A stretch of 64,000 bases of DNA, from contig NZ_SJPP01000001.1 in NCBI RefSeq assembly GCF_007860075.1, positions 310,001 through 374,000 on the forward strand, given 5' to 3'. The notes beneath the pieces are model-generated. The model was given only the letters and a program-made list of their open reading frames with translations. It was not told the DNA's origin and ran no database searches. Position numbers and translations under genes: made by a program. Numbering within the stretch: the stretch's first letter is position 1; every line of letters begins with the position of its first letter. The stretch comes from Symmachiella macrocystis (lineage in GTDB: Bacteria; Planctomycetota; Planctomycetia; Planctomycetales; Planctomycetaceae). This document shows, piece after piece, positions 47,182 through 57,733 of the stretch.

Positions 47182-48135
47182 TCAGACAAACTGCCGTACG
47201 AATTGAATGTCCTTGGCCGTCTGGGCGATGCAGCCGTCGGTATCTAGATTTTGGAAACTGTGCCGGCCTTTGTATTCGCTGTGCATCGAAATCACGCCGT
47301 GGTATCCCAGCGTATGCAGAGCTTCGATGAATTTGGGAACCGGGCAGACGCCGTCGGCGACGGGGACGTTGATTGTTTGCCAATGTTGTTGGCCGTATTT
47401 GTCTCGGTCGGTTTTTTCCCAGGCAAAGTTCTTCATCGAGGAGAGGGCAATCCAGGGGCCGAGTAAATCCAAGCCTTGCCGCCAACCGTCGATACCCCCT
47501 TCTTTGGTCATGTGCTGCGGGTCGACATAGGCGCCGATGTCTTCGGGGGAAAAGTCTTTGATCAATTCGTACAGATGCGTGCCGTGCGAGGGGATTGATT
47601 TTCCTGAGTGGATGTGCACGCAGGGGAGCACGCCATACGGTTTGGCCAATTTGATGACAGCGGCCAATTGTTTTTTGACTGCATCCATCTCCTGAGCCAT
47701 TGCACCAAATTTTTTGTATTTGTAGTAGCCCAATTTGATGCGGTCGATCCCCAAATCACTAGCGGTCGCCAAGAGCTTTTCCGCGGTCGCGTTTGGCTCG
47801 GTGATGGCGGTTGTTAGAAAATAAACCTTCAAACCGGCATCCTGGGCCGCTTGGACAGCTGCTGGCAATTCTTCGGCGACGTTTTCGGGAGCGATATGCC
47901 CACCGGGCCGGACGGTCAGGTCCAAACCATCGGCGCCGATCTCTTTGAATATGCGGCAAACTTCAGGAATCGGGCGGTCCTGGAAACTTTTGCTGAATAC
48001 GGCGAGCGGATTTCCGGTCTTCGCCTCCGCTGCTACAGCTGAACGAGACTGTCCCAAGACGGTCGCCCCGGCCGCCAGAGCCAACCCAGTACGTGCGGTT
48101 TGGTGGAGAAAGGTTCGTCGGTTGGGTTGCGACAT
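47182..48135 (-). CDS. Tat-exported sugar phosphate isomerase/epimerase-like TIM-barrel protein
   Basis: 317 residues from ATG 48135. A Tat signal ([21 protein letters not shown]) is followed by a xylose-isomerase-like barrel: [51 protein letters not shown] and [14 protein letters not shown]. His/Asp/Glu residues in those strands could bind metal. Likely periplasmic sugar processing; precise substrate unknown. Adjacent to the sialidase gene. Confidence 0.85.
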   Translation of the reverse strand: MSQPNRRTFLHQTARTGLALAAGATVLGQSRSAVAAEAKTGNPLAVFSKSFQDRPIPEVCRIFKEIGADGLDLTVRPGGHIAPENVAEELPAAVQAAQDAGLKVYFLTTAITEPNATAEKLLATASDLGIDRIKLGYYKYKKFGAMAQEMDAVKKQLAAVIKLAKPYGVLPCVHIHSGKSIPSHGTHLYELIKDFSPEDIGAYVDPQHMTKEGGIDGWRQGLDLLGPWIALSSMKNFAWEKTDRDKYGQQHWQTINVPVADGVCPVPKFIEALHTLGYHGVISMHSEYKGRHSFQNLDTDGCIAQTAKDIQFVRQFV

Positions 48136-48326
48136 GATTTTTGTAGCCTTGTGGTTGGCATTGAAGAACGCGGACCGTAGACGACAGCCGCCGCCGGATA
48201 ACAGTTTGATTATGACGTAAAAGCCGCGGCTGTCCAAGACAGGGCGGGGGTTCGTCCTGAGGCGTGAGGGGACAGGCTTGAGGGAGGTGCTTGGTATCCT
48301 GGCTTGGTTTGGATTACATTTGGTAC

Positions 48327-49520
48327 ATGAATCAGCGACAGACATATCGCGCGCGGTGGGTGTTTCCCGGGGACGGGCCGCCGCTGGAGCGTGGAGTGAT
48401 TGAAATCGAGGCGGGGCGAATTGCCGCTGTGCATGACCGCACCGACAGCGCAGCGCAAGACCTGGGTGATGTGGCGATCGTGCCGGGGTTGGTCAATGCG
48501 CATACGCATTTGGAGTTCAGCGACCTGACGCAGCCGATTGGGCCGGCATTGCCCTTTACGGATTGGATTCGCGTTTTGGTCGCCAATCGGCGCAGCCGCG
48601 ATGCGTCGACAAGTGCCGTTGCCACAGGCAAGCGTGAAGCGGAACGAACCGGCACGACCCTGCTGGGTGAAATTGCCTCGCCCGGTTGGAAGGCTGCGGA
48701 GTTTTTCCCGCCCGCTGCCCGCGTCGTGGTGTTTCAAGAAATCCTAGGACTGGCGGCTGCGCAACACGATCCGCAATTGACGCTCGCTCGTGAACATTTG
48801 CAGCAGCCACAACAGGACCGGCTGATTTACGGTCTCAGTCCCCATGCGCCCTACAGCGTGCGTCCGGCGTTGTACGCTGCGCTCGTTCAACTGGCCGTGG
48901 AACATCAATGCCCCTTGGCGGTGCACCTTGCGGAAACGCGGGCGGAGTTGGAATTGCTCAGTTCCGGCAGCGGCGAGTTTGTGGAGATGCTCCGCGAATT
49001 CGGCGTCTGGGATCCGACGGCAATCCCGACTGGATCGCGCCCAATGGATTACCTCCGCCCACTGGCGGATGCCGAGTATGCGTTGGCGATTCACGGTAAT
49101 TATCTGGATGAGGAAGAAATCGCATTCCTGGCGGAGCATCCCAACATCACGGTCGTCTACTGCCCCCGCACGCACGCTTATTTCGCTCACGAACCCCATC
49201 CCTGGCGACGTCTACTGCAGGCGGGTGTCTCTGTGGCGATCGGCACCGACAGCCGCGGATCGAATCCCGATTTGAACCTGTGGCGGGAACTACAATTTTT
49301 GCGACGGACGTTTCCCGATGTCGATCCGGCGGAGTTGTTAACGCTGGGGACCAACAACGGGGCGCGGGCCTTAGGACTAGATGGCGAAATCGGCACGTTG
49401 CGGCCAGGGAAATCTGCCGACATGGCTGTTGTGGCTTTGAATGGGGCGGCGGGTGAATTGTTTGCTCCGGAAACCGAAATCACCGCCACGATGTGCGCCG
49501 GGGATTGGATCGCGCGTTAA
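48327..49520 (+). CDS. Amidohydrolase (TRZ/ATZ-type, aminohydrolase) family enzyme
   Basis: 397 residues. Metal motif NAHTHLEFS near the N terminus, then SPHAPYSV, VHLAETRAE and a GTDSRGSNPDLN Asp; C-terminal GTNNGARALGLDGEIGTLRPGKSADMAVV is typical of the family. These enzymes deaminate or dechlorinate purine-like and other ring amines; the HLEFS form recalls aminofutalosine deaminase-type members, but no futalosine-pathway gene is adjacent. Divergent from the Tat barrel gene. Confidence 0.85.
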   Translation: MNQRQTYRARWVFPGDGPPLERGVIEIEAGRIAAVHDRTDSAAQDLGDVAIVPGLVNAHTHLEFSDLTQPIGPALPFTDWIRVLVANRRSRDASTSAVATGKREAERTGTTLLGEIASPGWKAAEFFPPAARVVVFQEILGLAAAQHDPQLTLAREHLQQPQQDRLIYGLSPHAPYSVRPALYAALVQLAVEHQCPLAVHLAETRAELELLSSGSGEFVEMLREFGVWDPTAIPTGSRPMDYLRPLADAEYALAIHGNYLDEEEIAFLAEHPNITVVYCPRTHAYFAHEPHPWRRLLQAGVSVAIGTDSRGSNPDLNLWRELQFLRRTFPDVDPAELLTLGTNNGARALGLDGEIGTLRPGKSADMAVVALNGAAGELFAPETEITATMCAGDWIAR

Positions 49521-49540
49521 TTCTCCTCACATCCAAAGTG

Positions 49541-49636
49541 GAACCCCTTCAGGGTTCGCTCCACGGTGACACGCGTTCCCAGGGTGGCGCGGCTTTGCCG
49601 CTTACCCTGGGCTAGGATGTCTCACCCCTTCGGGGT
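49541..49636. repeat. Three-hairpin intergenic element
   Basis: Three successive stem-loops: GAACCC/GGGTTC (49541-49557), CCCAGGGT/ACCCTGGG with an inner GCGGC-ttt-GCCGC (49578-49611), and ACCCC-ttc-GGGGT (49624-49636). The words 'accctgggctaggatg' and 'ccccttcggggt' recall repeats common between planctomycete genes. Probably a dispersed palindromic element after the amidohydrolase gene. Confidence 0.6.
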
Positions 49637-49808
49637 TTCGGTGTTTTTGCAGGGAATTCTGTTTGACTGTATTCTGTTTGACGGTTTTGGGGGATGACTG
49701 AAATTTCTGTTACCGGTCGAAAAACTGGCCTGCGCATGGTAATAGTACGGCTCCTGTGATTCCGCGTGATACCTGCTTAATTATGAAAACTGCGAAAACA
49801 GAACTGCT

Positions 49809-50864
49809 ATGCCACGATTGACCCCCGATGAACTCCGTGCTGCTGTTGCGAAATTGCCGCATTTTCCGTTGGCCCATACTCCCACGCCGCTGGAGCATCT
49901 GCCGAAACTATCCAAGCTGTTGGGCGGGCCGCAGATTTATATCAAGCGGGACGACTGCACCGGCTTGACGTTTGGCGGAAATAAGACGCGGCACAATGAA
50001 TTGATTCTGGGCGATGCAATTCAAAAACAGGCGGACATCTTCGTCTGGGGGGCGGGCATCCACAGCAATAACTGCCGTCAAACCGCTGCCGCCTGCGCGA
50101 AGGCGGGCATTGATATTCATCTGGTACTGGGTCGTGGTCGTCCGGCGAACGGGCCTGATCCGATTCAAGGTAATTTGTTGCTCGATTATCTGGTCGGCGC
50201 GAAGGTCGAAATTATTGAGGGCGCGATCGGTCCCGATGTCGACGAACATATCATGCACCGCAGCCGCGAATACGCAGCAGCGGGACGGACGGTGTATTCC
50301 TGGGACCGCAAAGTCGTCAAGCCATTGGCGGCGATTGGTTATGTGACCGCGATGATCGAGATCGCCGAACAGTCCGCCGCGCAATCGTTCACGCCCGATG
50401 CGGTCTACCTGTGTTCCGCCGGATCAACGGGCGCCGGCTTGGTGGCGGGGAGCAAAGCTTTGGGTTTGAATTTACCCATCACGCATTGTGCCCCAATCGT
50501 GTGGCCCTGGGACACGCGGGCCGATATGGCGCGGATTGCTCGTGAAGCGGGCGAATTGATCGGCGTTTCGATCGATGTGGAATCAAATGACATCGATCTG
50601 TCCGAAGAGTACATCGGCCCGACGGGTTACGGGACCTCTTCACCAGCCGGATTGGAAGCGATTTCACTCATGGCCCGCGAAGAAGCCATTTTGCTCGACC
50701 CGATTTACAGCAGCAAAGCGATGTCCGGCCTGATCGACCACATCCGCCAAGGCCGATTCACAGCGGATCAAAACGTGGTGTTCGTCCACACCGGCGGCAC
50801 CCCGGCGCTGTTTTCGCTGAATGACGAAATCATGCAAGGCATTGGACCGCGCGAGCTGGAATAA
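49809..50864 (+). CDS. PLP-dependent enzyme, D-cysteine desulfhydrase/ACC deaminase family
   Basis: 351 residues. KRDDCTGLTFGGNKTRHNE holds the PLP-binding lysine in GGNK; QTAAACAKAGIDIHLVLG and LCSAGSTGAGLVAG (phosphate cup) follow, and the C-terminal VFVHTGGTPALF is typical. The family deaminates D-cysteine, ACC or similar beta-substituted amino acids; exact substrate cannot be assigned. Start at ATG 49809. Confidence 0.87.
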   Translation: MPRLTPDELRAAVAKLPHFPLAHTPTPLEHLPKLSKLLGGPQIYIKRDDCTGLTFGGNKTRHNELILGDAIQKQADIFVWGAGIHSNNCRQTAAACAKAGIDIHLVLGRGRPANGPDPIQGNLLLDYLVGAKVEIIEGAIGPDVDEHIMHRSREYAAAGRTVYSWDRKVVKPLAAIGYVTAMIEIAEQSAAQSFTPDAVYLCSAGSTGAGLVAGSKALGLNLPITHCAPIVWPWDTRADMARIAREAGELIGVSIDVESNDIDLSEEYIGPTGYGTSSPAGLEAISLMAREEAILLDPIYSSKAMSGLIDHIRQGRFTADQNVVFVHTGGTPALFSLNDEIMQGIGPRELE

Positions 50865-51052
50865 TGACCCCACCGGGAAGGCAAGATCCACGGAGCCTCG
50901 ACATCATTGCTGACAGACAGGAAACGACCATCGAACAACACTGGTCGAAATTTGAAAATACGAAACACGAACGGTAGTATTTGAACGGCAACTACAATTA
51001 TTGTTTCTGTTAGAATGTTAAACACCCCAAAGTGCTTGAGGCGAAATCCACC

Positions 51053-51448
51053 GTGAAAACTTGGTCTTTATGCACAATTTTGTTTGCAGCATTGATGGTC
51101 GGCTGCGCACCCGATGACAGCTTGAATTCACAAGTCGGTGGAGAGACGACTTCAATTTACATCTACTCGAAGTCGCCTGCGCCTGTTGATCGGTATGAGT
51201 TAGAGGAGGATTTACAGGATTTTCTGGGCGACGACGGTATGGTCTCAGGCGGAGGGGCGGGCGACACCGGCTGGAATATTGATTTAGAAGTGGACTCCGC
51301 ATCAGCGGAGGACGTCATCCAACGGCTCATTCCATTTCTAAAAGAAAAGCAAGTCGGCAGCGATACCCACCTAGACGTGTTTCCGCCTGATTGGAAAGAG
51401 GGAGACGAGAAACGCCGTGTTAACGTTTTCGATGTTGGCGGTGAATGA
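51053..51448 (+). CDS. Small lipoprotein candidate
   Basis: 131 residues from GTG 51053 (GAGG 11 bases upstream). Hydrophobic segment ending LMVGCAPDD is an acceptable, slightly atypical lipobox. The mature part is acidic with no recognised domain (a DSASAEDVIQRLIPFLKE helix). Function unknown. Convergent with a sulfatase gene. Confidence 0.55.
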   Translation: MKTWSLCTILFAALMVGCAPDDSLNSQVGGETTSIYIYSKSPAPVDRYELEEDLQDFLGDDGMVSGGGAGDTGWNIDLEVDSASAEDVIQRLIPFLKEKQVGSDTHLDVFPPDWKEGDEKRRVNVFDVGGE

Positions 51449-51507
51449 TTGCCAACGCATCGTAAAAGGCCTCACGAAAAGTCGCCAAGATGTGTCTGCG
51501 AATGCCT

Positions 51508-51550
51508 CTCTTTTTCTTTGCGACTTTGCGCCTCTGCGAGAGTCTTTTTT
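51508..51550. repeat. Dispersed 'ctttgcgcctctgcgagag' repeat
   Basis: tttgcgactttgcgcctctg followed by cgagagtc; reverse complement carries gcagaggcgcaaag words that recur at 53078-53118. Low-complexity intergenic repeat type common in several phyla. Confidence 0.5.
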
Positions 51551-51645
51551 TCTAATCAGGGTAATTATATGCGCAGCTGAAGCCCCGGAAGATCGTCAGC
51601 AATAACGTCATTCGCCATGCCAGCGACTTGCACCTAATATTCTCA

Positions 51646-53037
51646 TCAGCGGCCTTTCCGGTCTTGGGGATGGACGATTGGGTATGCGGGGGTTTCGACG
51701 AAGGAATCCTGCATCGCCCGGTCGATTTTTTTGACAATCGACGTGTGCTCCGTGGCGACGTTTTGCTTTTCACCGGGATCCACAGCTAAGTCATACAGCT
51801 CGATGTCCGCATCGATGCCGTTGCGGATGCCCTTCCAATCCCCCATGCGGACCGCCTGCATAAAATTGCCGCGTGAATGTCCGTAATCCCAATAAAGAAA
51901 ATCGTGTTGTTGAGTTTGCGGCTTTCCTAATATTGCCGGTGCCATGGAGATGCCATCCGTGGATTCCGGAGCGGGGACTCCCGCCAATTCCGCCAAGGTC
52001 GGCATCACATCCCAGAAGGCCCAGACTTGATCGCTTTCGCGTCCGGCGGGGACGTGTCCCGGCCAACGGACGATCATCGGCACACGGATGCCCGCTTCGT
52101 AGAGGTCGCGTTTTTGTCCTTGAAAGGGACCGCGGCTGTTGAAGTACTTCGGGCGATGCGATTGGCTGGCTGTCGCGCAGGGGCCATTGTCACTGGTGAA
52201 AAACACAATCGTGTTGTCATCGAGGCCCTGCTTTTTGAGCAATGCTAAAATGGCGCCTACGTCACGATCCATGCGTGTGATCATGGCGGCGTAGTTCTTT
52301 TCAACCTGCGGCCAGGAGCGATTGGTATAAGGCGCGTCGCTGGGGACGATGAGCGATTCGGGCGTGTTGCCGGGAAAGTCGGACCAGTGCGGCAAGGTGT
52401 AGGCCAAATATAGAAAAAAGGGTTTGTCACCGGATTGTTCAATGAACTGCAATGCGCGCTTGGTGAACAGGTCGTGCGTATACTTACCCCGCTTTTCGGC
52501 ACGATTGCCGCGCAGCAATTTGATGCGATCGTTATTCCACAGGTAGTGCGGATAGTAAAAATGCGCCTGGTCCTGATCGAGGTGTCCGAACCAATCGTCG
52601 AAACCTTGATCGTTGGGTTTTCCTTCGGAACCGTGCACGCCAAGGCTCCACTTGCCGATGGCCGCGGTGCGATACCCGGCCGGTTTGAGGACTTCGGCCA
52701 ATGTGACATCGTCGTCGTGTAAGAACGTGCCGTGCGGAATATTGTCACGAATCCGCGCATGCCCGTTGTGTACACCAGTCATCAAACAACACCGCGACGG
52801 CGCGCAGACCGTCGACCCGGCATAGGCCTGCAAAAACCGCGTCCCTTCGCGCGCCATGCCATCTAAGTGCGGCGTCTGGATTCGCTTTTGCCCGTAACAC
52901 CCCAAGTCGCCGTAGCCGAGATCGTCGGCCATGATGAAAACGATATTCGGTTTCGCTGGCGGATCAGCGGCGGGAAGGTTAGTTGCCGCGCAGAAGAGGA
53001 TGGCCAATACGAAAACGGTGGTGATGCGTGGGGGCAT
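51646..53037 (-). CDS. Secreted sulfatase (arylsulfatase A-like, cysteine type)
   Basis: 463 residues. Signal peptide (VFVLAILFCAATNLPAADPP), then KPNIVFIMADDLGYGDLGCYG with DD at 38-39. Formylglycine site C-A-P-S-R (C78-R82), SRCCLMTG, then FFTSDNGPCA. Group of arylsulfatase A/N-acetylgalactosamine sulfatases. Periplasmic or secreted; the third sulfatase in this window. Confidence 0.94.
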   Translation of the reverse strand: MPPRITTVFVLAILFCAATNLPAADPPAKPNIVFIMADDLGYGDLGCYGQKRIQTPHLDGMAREGTRFLQAYAGSTVCAPSRCCLMTGVHNGHARIRDNIPHGTFLHDDDVTLAEVLKPAGYRTAAIGKWSLGVHGSEGKPNDQGFDDWFGHLDQDQAHFYYPHYLWNNDRIKLLRGNRAEKRGKYTHDLFTKRALQFIEQSGDKPFFLYLAYTLPHWSDFPGNTPESLIVPSDAPYTNRSWPQVEKNYAAMITRMDRDVGAILALLKKQGLDDNTIVFFTSDNGPCATASQSHRPKYFNSRGPFQGQKRDLYEAGIRVPMIVRWPGHVPAGRESDQVWAFWDVMPTLAELAGVPAPESTDGISMAPAILGKPQTQQHDFLYWDYGHSRGNFMQAVRMGDWKGIRNGIDADIELYDLAVDPGEKQNVATEHTSIVKKIDRAMQDSFVETPAYPIVHPQDRKGR

Positions 53038-53077
53038 GGGAGATCACCTACTGGGAGTGTTTGTAAAACTAAAAAAG

Positions 53078-53118
53078 ATCTCGCGCAGAGACGCGGAGGC
53101 GCAAAGAAGAAGAAAGGC
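53078..53118. repeat. Dispersed 'cgcagagacgcggaggcgcaaag' repeat
   Basis: ctcgcgcagagacgcggagg followed by cgcaaagaagaagaaagg, the opposite orientation of the repeat at 51508-51550. Between the sulfatase start and the topoisomerase B stop. Confidence 0.5.
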
Positions 53119-53239
53119 AATGAACTGCGGTTTTTCTTGGCGGCTATGCGTTTTGGCGCACGGCTTTTTTGGATGAGGACGAAAACCTACAGCATAATAG
53201 ATTTGGCGACAAAATGCGCGCTGGCTGTAACGTTTTCCT

Positions 53240-55162
53240 TTATACGTCCAGTTCATCCACCAAGCTGGCATCTTGCATGATCGCTTCGTAGCGGGGTGCA
53301 GGGTCTTTGCCGAGGAGTTGTTGGAAGGTTTTGTCGGCTTCCAAAGGGGCTTCGATGTCGACCCGCAATAGCGTGCGGGTTTTGGGATCGAGCGTGGTTT
53401 CTTGCAATTGCTTGGCGGTCATCTCGCCCAGACCTTTGAAGCGGCTGATGACCGGGTTGCGGTTTTCCGGCAGCGCGGCGAGGATCTCTTCCTTGTGCGG
53501 ATCGTCAGCGGCGTAGAACGTCTGTTTGCCTGATTCGATTCTGTACAACGGAGGTTGTGCGATGAAGAGGTGTTCGCTGCGGATCAAATCTCGCATGTGG
53601 CGGAAGAAGAACGCCAATAGCAGCGTGCTGATGTGGTGACCGTCGCTGTCGGCGTCCATTAACAAAATCACGCGGTTGTAGCGGAGTTTGTGCAGGTCGA
53701 ATTTGTCGCCGATCCCAGTGCCAAGCGTTTCGACGAGATCGTTGATGGCTTGGCTGTTCATGGCCTTGGCTGAGGAAATCGATTCGGTATTGAGTACCTT
53801 GCCCCTCAGCGGCAGGACGGCTTGCGTTTTGCTGTTTCGGCCCATAGCTGCGCTGCCGCCGGCCGAATCGCCTTCGACGATGAACAATTCGGATTCGCTC
53901 GGTTTGTTGGTGCGACAATCAAAAAGTTTGCCGGGCAGATTGGCGCGTTTGTTCGCGGGCGATTTACGACGGACATCGGAAGCGGCGTCGCGACTGGCCA
54001 TCCGCGCGCGAGCGGACAGGACCATGCGGGCGACGACTTCTTCGGCGACGGTGGGATTGCTGTTGAGCCAGCTTTCCAGTGCCGGGCGAACGAGTCCCTC
54101 GGCCTGGGCGGTCATTTCAGGGTTATTGAGTTTTTCCTTCGTTTGCCCCTGAAACATGGGATCGGGATGGAAGACCGACAGGATGCCGACGCAGCCTTCG
54201 CGGATGTCGTCGGCGGTCAGTGAAATCCCCTTGGGTTTGATTTTGTGCACGTCCATATAATTGCGAACGGCTTTGACGATGCCGCTACGGAAGCCGCTTT
54301 CATGCGTCCCGCCGCCATGGGTGCGGATGCCGTTGACGTAGCTGCGGATCTGCTCATCAGTGCTCTGCGTCCATTTGAGGGCGACCTCAATGCGGCATTT
54401 TTTGTCGTCTTTTTCTGCTTGAAACTTCGCCTCGTGAATCGATTTCTTTTCGCCATCGACAATCAATTTGTCGACATAGGCCCCGATGCCGTCGGGATGA
54501 GAGAATTCGTGTTTTTCGCCCTTGGTCTCGTCATGAAAAACGATCTTCAATCCGGCGTGTAGATAGGAGATGTCCTCCAGATGTTGAAAGATCTCTGTGG
54601 AATTGAAGTGCACACGCTTAAAGATGTCGACATCTGGGCGGAAATAAATCGTCGTTCCGTGACCGCGAAATCGCTTGGTTTTTTTGACCGGAGTTGTCGG
54701 TTTGCCTCGCTTATAGCGTTGCACCCATTCGTGTCCGTCGCGATGAATCGTGGCGACCATTTCGCTGGCCAGAGCATTAACGACCGAGGAACCAACGCCA
54801 TGCAGACCGCCGCTCCGCGCGTAGTTTTTGTCGGAAAACTTTCCGCCAGAGTGTAGCGTGGTGAGGATCAATTCCAGCGCGGGTTTTTTGGTTTTGGGAT
54901 GTTTATCTACCGGAATCCCGCGGCCATTGTCCTGAATGGTGAGCGACTCACCATCTTTGTGCAGCGTGACGGTACAACGATCTGCTTCGCCGGCGAGGTA
55001 TTCGTCGACCGCATTGTCAACGATTTCCCACAGCAGGTGATGCAAGCCGCGATTGTCGACGCCGCCAATGTACATCGAGGGACGGCGGCGGACCGCTTCG
55101 AGTCCTTCTAGGACCTCAATGTTCTTGGCTGTGTATTTCGATTTCGGTGTCGCGGTCGCCAT
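53240..55162 (-). CDS. Type II DNA topoisomerase subunit B (gyrase B / ParE)
   Basis: 640 residues: GHKL ATPase (VDNAVDEYLAGEADRC, LTIQDNGRGIPV, GGLHGVGSSVVNALA), transducer, and Toprim with IVEGDSAGGSAA and LMDADSDGHHI. ParE-like length, without the GyrB insert. ATG 55162. Lies 115 bp downstream of the A-subunit gene on the same strand, as a parC-parE type operon. Relaxes/decatenates or supercoils DNA with that subunit; gyrase vs topo IV is not decided. Confidence 0.95.
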   Translation of the reverse strand: MATATPKSKYTAKNIEVLEGLEAVRRRPSMYIGGVDNRGLHHLLWEIVDNAVDEYLAGEADRCTVTLHKDGESLTIQDNGRGIPVDKHPKTKKPALELILTTLHSGGKFSDKNYARSGGLHGVGSSVVNALASEMVATIHRDGHEWVQRYKRGKPTTPVKKTKRFRGHGTTIYFRPDVDIFKRVHFNSTEIFQHLEDISYLHAGLKIVFHDETKGEKHEFSHPDGIGAYVDKLIVDGEKKSIHEAKFQAEKDDKKCRIEVALKWTQSTDEQIRSYVNGIRTHGGGTHESGFRSGIVKAVRNYMDVHKIKPKGISLTADDIREGCVGILSVFHPDPMFQGQTKEKLNNPEMTAQAEGLVRPALESWLNSNPTVAEEVVARMVLSARARMASRDAASDVRRKSPANKRANLPGKLFDCRTNKPSESELFIVEGDSAGGSAAMGRNSKTQAVLPLRGKVLNTESISSAKAMNSQAINDLVETLGTGIGDKFDLHKLRYNRVILLMDADSDGHHISTLLLAFFFRHMRDLIRSEHLFIAQPPLYRIESGKQTFYAADDPHKEEILAALPENRNPVISRFKGLGEMTAKQLQETTLDPKTRTLLRVDIEAPLEADKTFQQLLGKDPAPRYEAIMQDASLVDELDV

Positions 55163-55276
55163 AGTTTATTATGAAGAGAGTCTAAAGTAGGTCATGCTTT
55201 GCATGAATTGCGAGTTATTGGATGCAAACCTTGAGTAGTGAACTTCGTCAGACGGCTGCCTGAGCTACCAATGTGA

Positions 55277-57733
55277 TTATTCAGTTTCTTCCATGGCTGT
55301 CCAATCGACGAGTTCGATATGAGGACGGATGATTTCGACGAAATCGGTGCGGTGGCTGGTTTTGACCCCTTTGCCCCCGCGGGAGGTGACGTTGTATTTC
55401 ATTTGGCCAAACGTTAACAGCTTGTCATGTTCATTTTTTACCCGCAAGCAATCTCGGGCTGCGATCAGCTGCACGCCGCCGAGTACTTCGTCGTCGTCTT
55501 GGAGTTTGATGCCGCGAACCCCTTTGCCCGGGCCGCCGAGGATCGGAACTTCATCGATCGGGAAATGCAGAATGCGGGCGGACTTCGTTGCCAGAAACAT
55601 TGTTTCCGCCTCAGTAGCCAACTCGACGAAGACGACTTTGTCCCCTTTGCTGAGTCGGCAAAACTTGCGACCGGCTTTCGTTGAAATTGCGCGAAATGTG
55701 CTGAGCGAAATCCGCATCACTTGGCCCCGCGCCGTGGCAACAAGCAGATACGGCGTGGGTGTGGCTTGGCCGCGTTTCTTTTTGTCTTCGGGAACAAATC
55801 GCACATCGGTGGACATGGCGGCAACGATTTTGGCGCCGTCCCCTAAGCGAAAGTGCTTGCCCAGCGGATCGCCGTAACCGGCCGAAGCGGGGATGCCATC
55901 AATCCGCATCGTATAGGCGACCCCTTCGGTCGAAAAGAAAATCATCTGATCCAACGTACTGCCGGGAACCACGTTTAGCACCGCGTCCCCTTCACGCACG
56001 CGCGTGCTTTCGACTTTCGCCATGCGACCGACCCGTTTGATCCAGCCATCTTGCGTAACGACGACGTTGGCGTTTTCGCGGACGATGTAGGCTTCGGGAT
56101 CAAACTCGGCGATTTCGTCGGTCGATCCGATACTGGTCCGCCGCTTATCGGGGTACTTGTCAGCCAGTTCCTTCAATTCGTTTTTGACGACGCCCCATAG
56201 TCGTTTGTCGGATTTAAGAATCCGCTCGATACGACTCGCCTCGGCGCGTTTTTCGGCGAGTTCTTCGAGGATATTGTCAATCTCCAGCGTGGAGATTTTG
56301 TACAACTGCATGACGAGAATTGCGTCGGTTTGGATTTCATCCAACGGAAATACCCGCATCAATTTCTGGGCGGCATCCTGTTTACCTTGACTTTTGCGGA
56401 TGATCTTCAGGGCTTTGTCGAGGCCTTTGAAGACGATTTCAAAACCTTCGAGGATGTGAATTCGTTTGCGGAGTTGCTCAAGCACATATTCGAAACGGCG
56501 ACGGACGGTGGTGAAACGAAAGTCGAGAAAGTGCTGCAACATTTCAACAAGATTCAACCGCGCCGGCACCGTGAGGCCATGCCCGTCGGGGATGAGCGAG
56601 GTAGAATTGAAATTGAAATTTTGTTCCAGCGACGTGTGTTTGTAGAGATAGGCCATCACCGCTTCGGGATCGGCGCCCGGTTTAAGTTCCAGGACAATCC
56701 GCAATCCGTTGTCGTCGCTAGTTTCATCATTCACATCCAGCAACTGCGGCAGTTTGCGATTTTGCACCACCGAGCCGATCTCATTGACGAGGTTGCCCGA
56801 CTCCACGCTGTACGGCATGGAATAAATCACCAACTGGTTGGAAAGGGTTTTGCGTCCTTGGCGGTCCGGCTTCCATTCCCCACGGACCTTGAGTGATCCT
56901 CGGCCTTCTTCATACACTTTGCGCATCGAACGACGATCGGTGATCAACCGGCCTCCCAGCGGAAAATCGGGGCCTTTGATGTATCTCAGTAGTTGGGCAA
57001 CGGTGACGTTTGAGTGGTCGATCATGTAAATACAGGCGGACACGACCTCACCCAGGTTGTGCGGTGGGATATTGGTCATCATGCCCACGGCAATCCCGTG
57101 CGCGCCATTGACGAGCAGATTGGGATATCGCGCGGGGAGCACGACCGGTTCCTCAGTGACCGCGTCATAGGTCGGCCGCATGTCGACCGTTTGGTACCGC
57201 AATTCGCTCATCAACTCAGCAGCAATCGTGGTCAATCGCGCCTCGGTGTACCGCGAGGCGGCGGCGGGAAGTCCCATCATCGAGCCAAAGTTGCCCTGAC
57301 CGTCAATGAGCGGCTTGCGTAAGGAAAAGTCCTGGGCCATACGGCAGAGCGCTTCGTAGACGGCCACATCGCCGTGGGGATGGAAGTTTCCCGTGGTATC
57401 GCCGCAGATTTTGGAACACTTACGGTGCTTGGCATCGAAGGTCAGCCGCAATCCGTCGAACATGACATATAAGATGCGTCGCTGGACCGGTTTGAGGCCG
57501 TCACGGATGTCAGGCAGAGCGCGGGCGGTGATGACCGACATGGCGTAGTTGAGGTAGCGCCGACGGGTTTCCTGGCTGATGGAAACGTACTCAATTCGAT
57601 CTGCACCGTTACTGCCGTTGGTGCCGTTGGAATTGCCGCCTTTGCTTTTCGCGGCGACGGCCTTTTTGCTCTGCTTGCGTTTCGGGTTACGTTTCGGGGC
57701 CAATGTCTTCTCCGTATGCCACAGTGTTGCCAC
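55277..57733 (-). CDS. Type II DNA topoisomerase subunit A (gyrase A / ParC)
   Basis: 818 residues. A Lys/Ser/Gly/Asn-rich N-terminal tail (~45 residues) precedes the breakage-reunion domain: [31 protein letters not shown], and the catalytic Tyr in [13 protein letters not shown]-terminal beta-pinwheel (e.g. [14 protein letters not shown]) follows. The only GyrA-box-like word, TSRGGKG, is near the extreme C terminus, not in blade 1, so ParC-like or atypical gyrase is possible. The start is a GTG at 57733; a TTG ten codons in has an upstream GGAGAAG. Confidence 0.93.
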   Translation of the reverse strand: MATLWHTEKTLAPKRNPKRKQSKKAVAAKSKGGNSNGTNGSNGADRIEYVSISQETRRRYLNYAMSVITARALPDIRDGLKPVQRRILYVMFDGLRLTFDAKHRKCSKICGDTTGNFHPHGDVAVYEALCRMAQDFSLRKPLIDGQGNFGSMMGLPAAASRYTEARLTTIAAELMSELRYQTVDMRPTYDAVTEEPVVLPARYPNLLVNGAHGIAVGMMTNIPPHNLGEVVSACIYMIDHSNVTVAQLLRYIKGPDFPLGGRLITDRRSMRKVYEEGRGSLKVRGEWKPDRQGRKTLSNQLVIYSMPYSVESGNLVNEIGSVVQNRKLPQLLDVNDETSDDNGLRIVLELKPGADPEAVMAYLYKHTSLEQNFNFNSTSLIPDGHGLTVPARLNLVEMLQHFLDFRFTTVRRRFEYVLEQLRKRIHILEGFEIVFKGLDKALKIIRKSQGKQDAAQKLMRVFPLDEIQTDAILVMQLYKISTLEIDNILEELAEKRAEASRIERILKSDKRLWGVVKNELKELADKYPDKRRTSIGSTDEIAEFDPEAYIVRENANVVVTQDGWIKRVGRMAKVESTRVREGDAVLNVVPGSTLDQMIFFSTEGVAYTMRIDGIPASAGYGDPLGKHFRLGDGAKIVAAMSTDVRFVPEDKKKRGQATPTPYLLVATARGQVMRISLSTFRAISTKAGRKFCRLSKGDKVVFVELATEAETMFLATKSARILHFPIDEVPILGGPGKGVRGIKLQDDDEVLGGVQLIAARDCLRVKNEHDKLLTFGQMKYNVTSRGGKGVKTSHRTDFVEIIRPHIELVDWTAMEETE

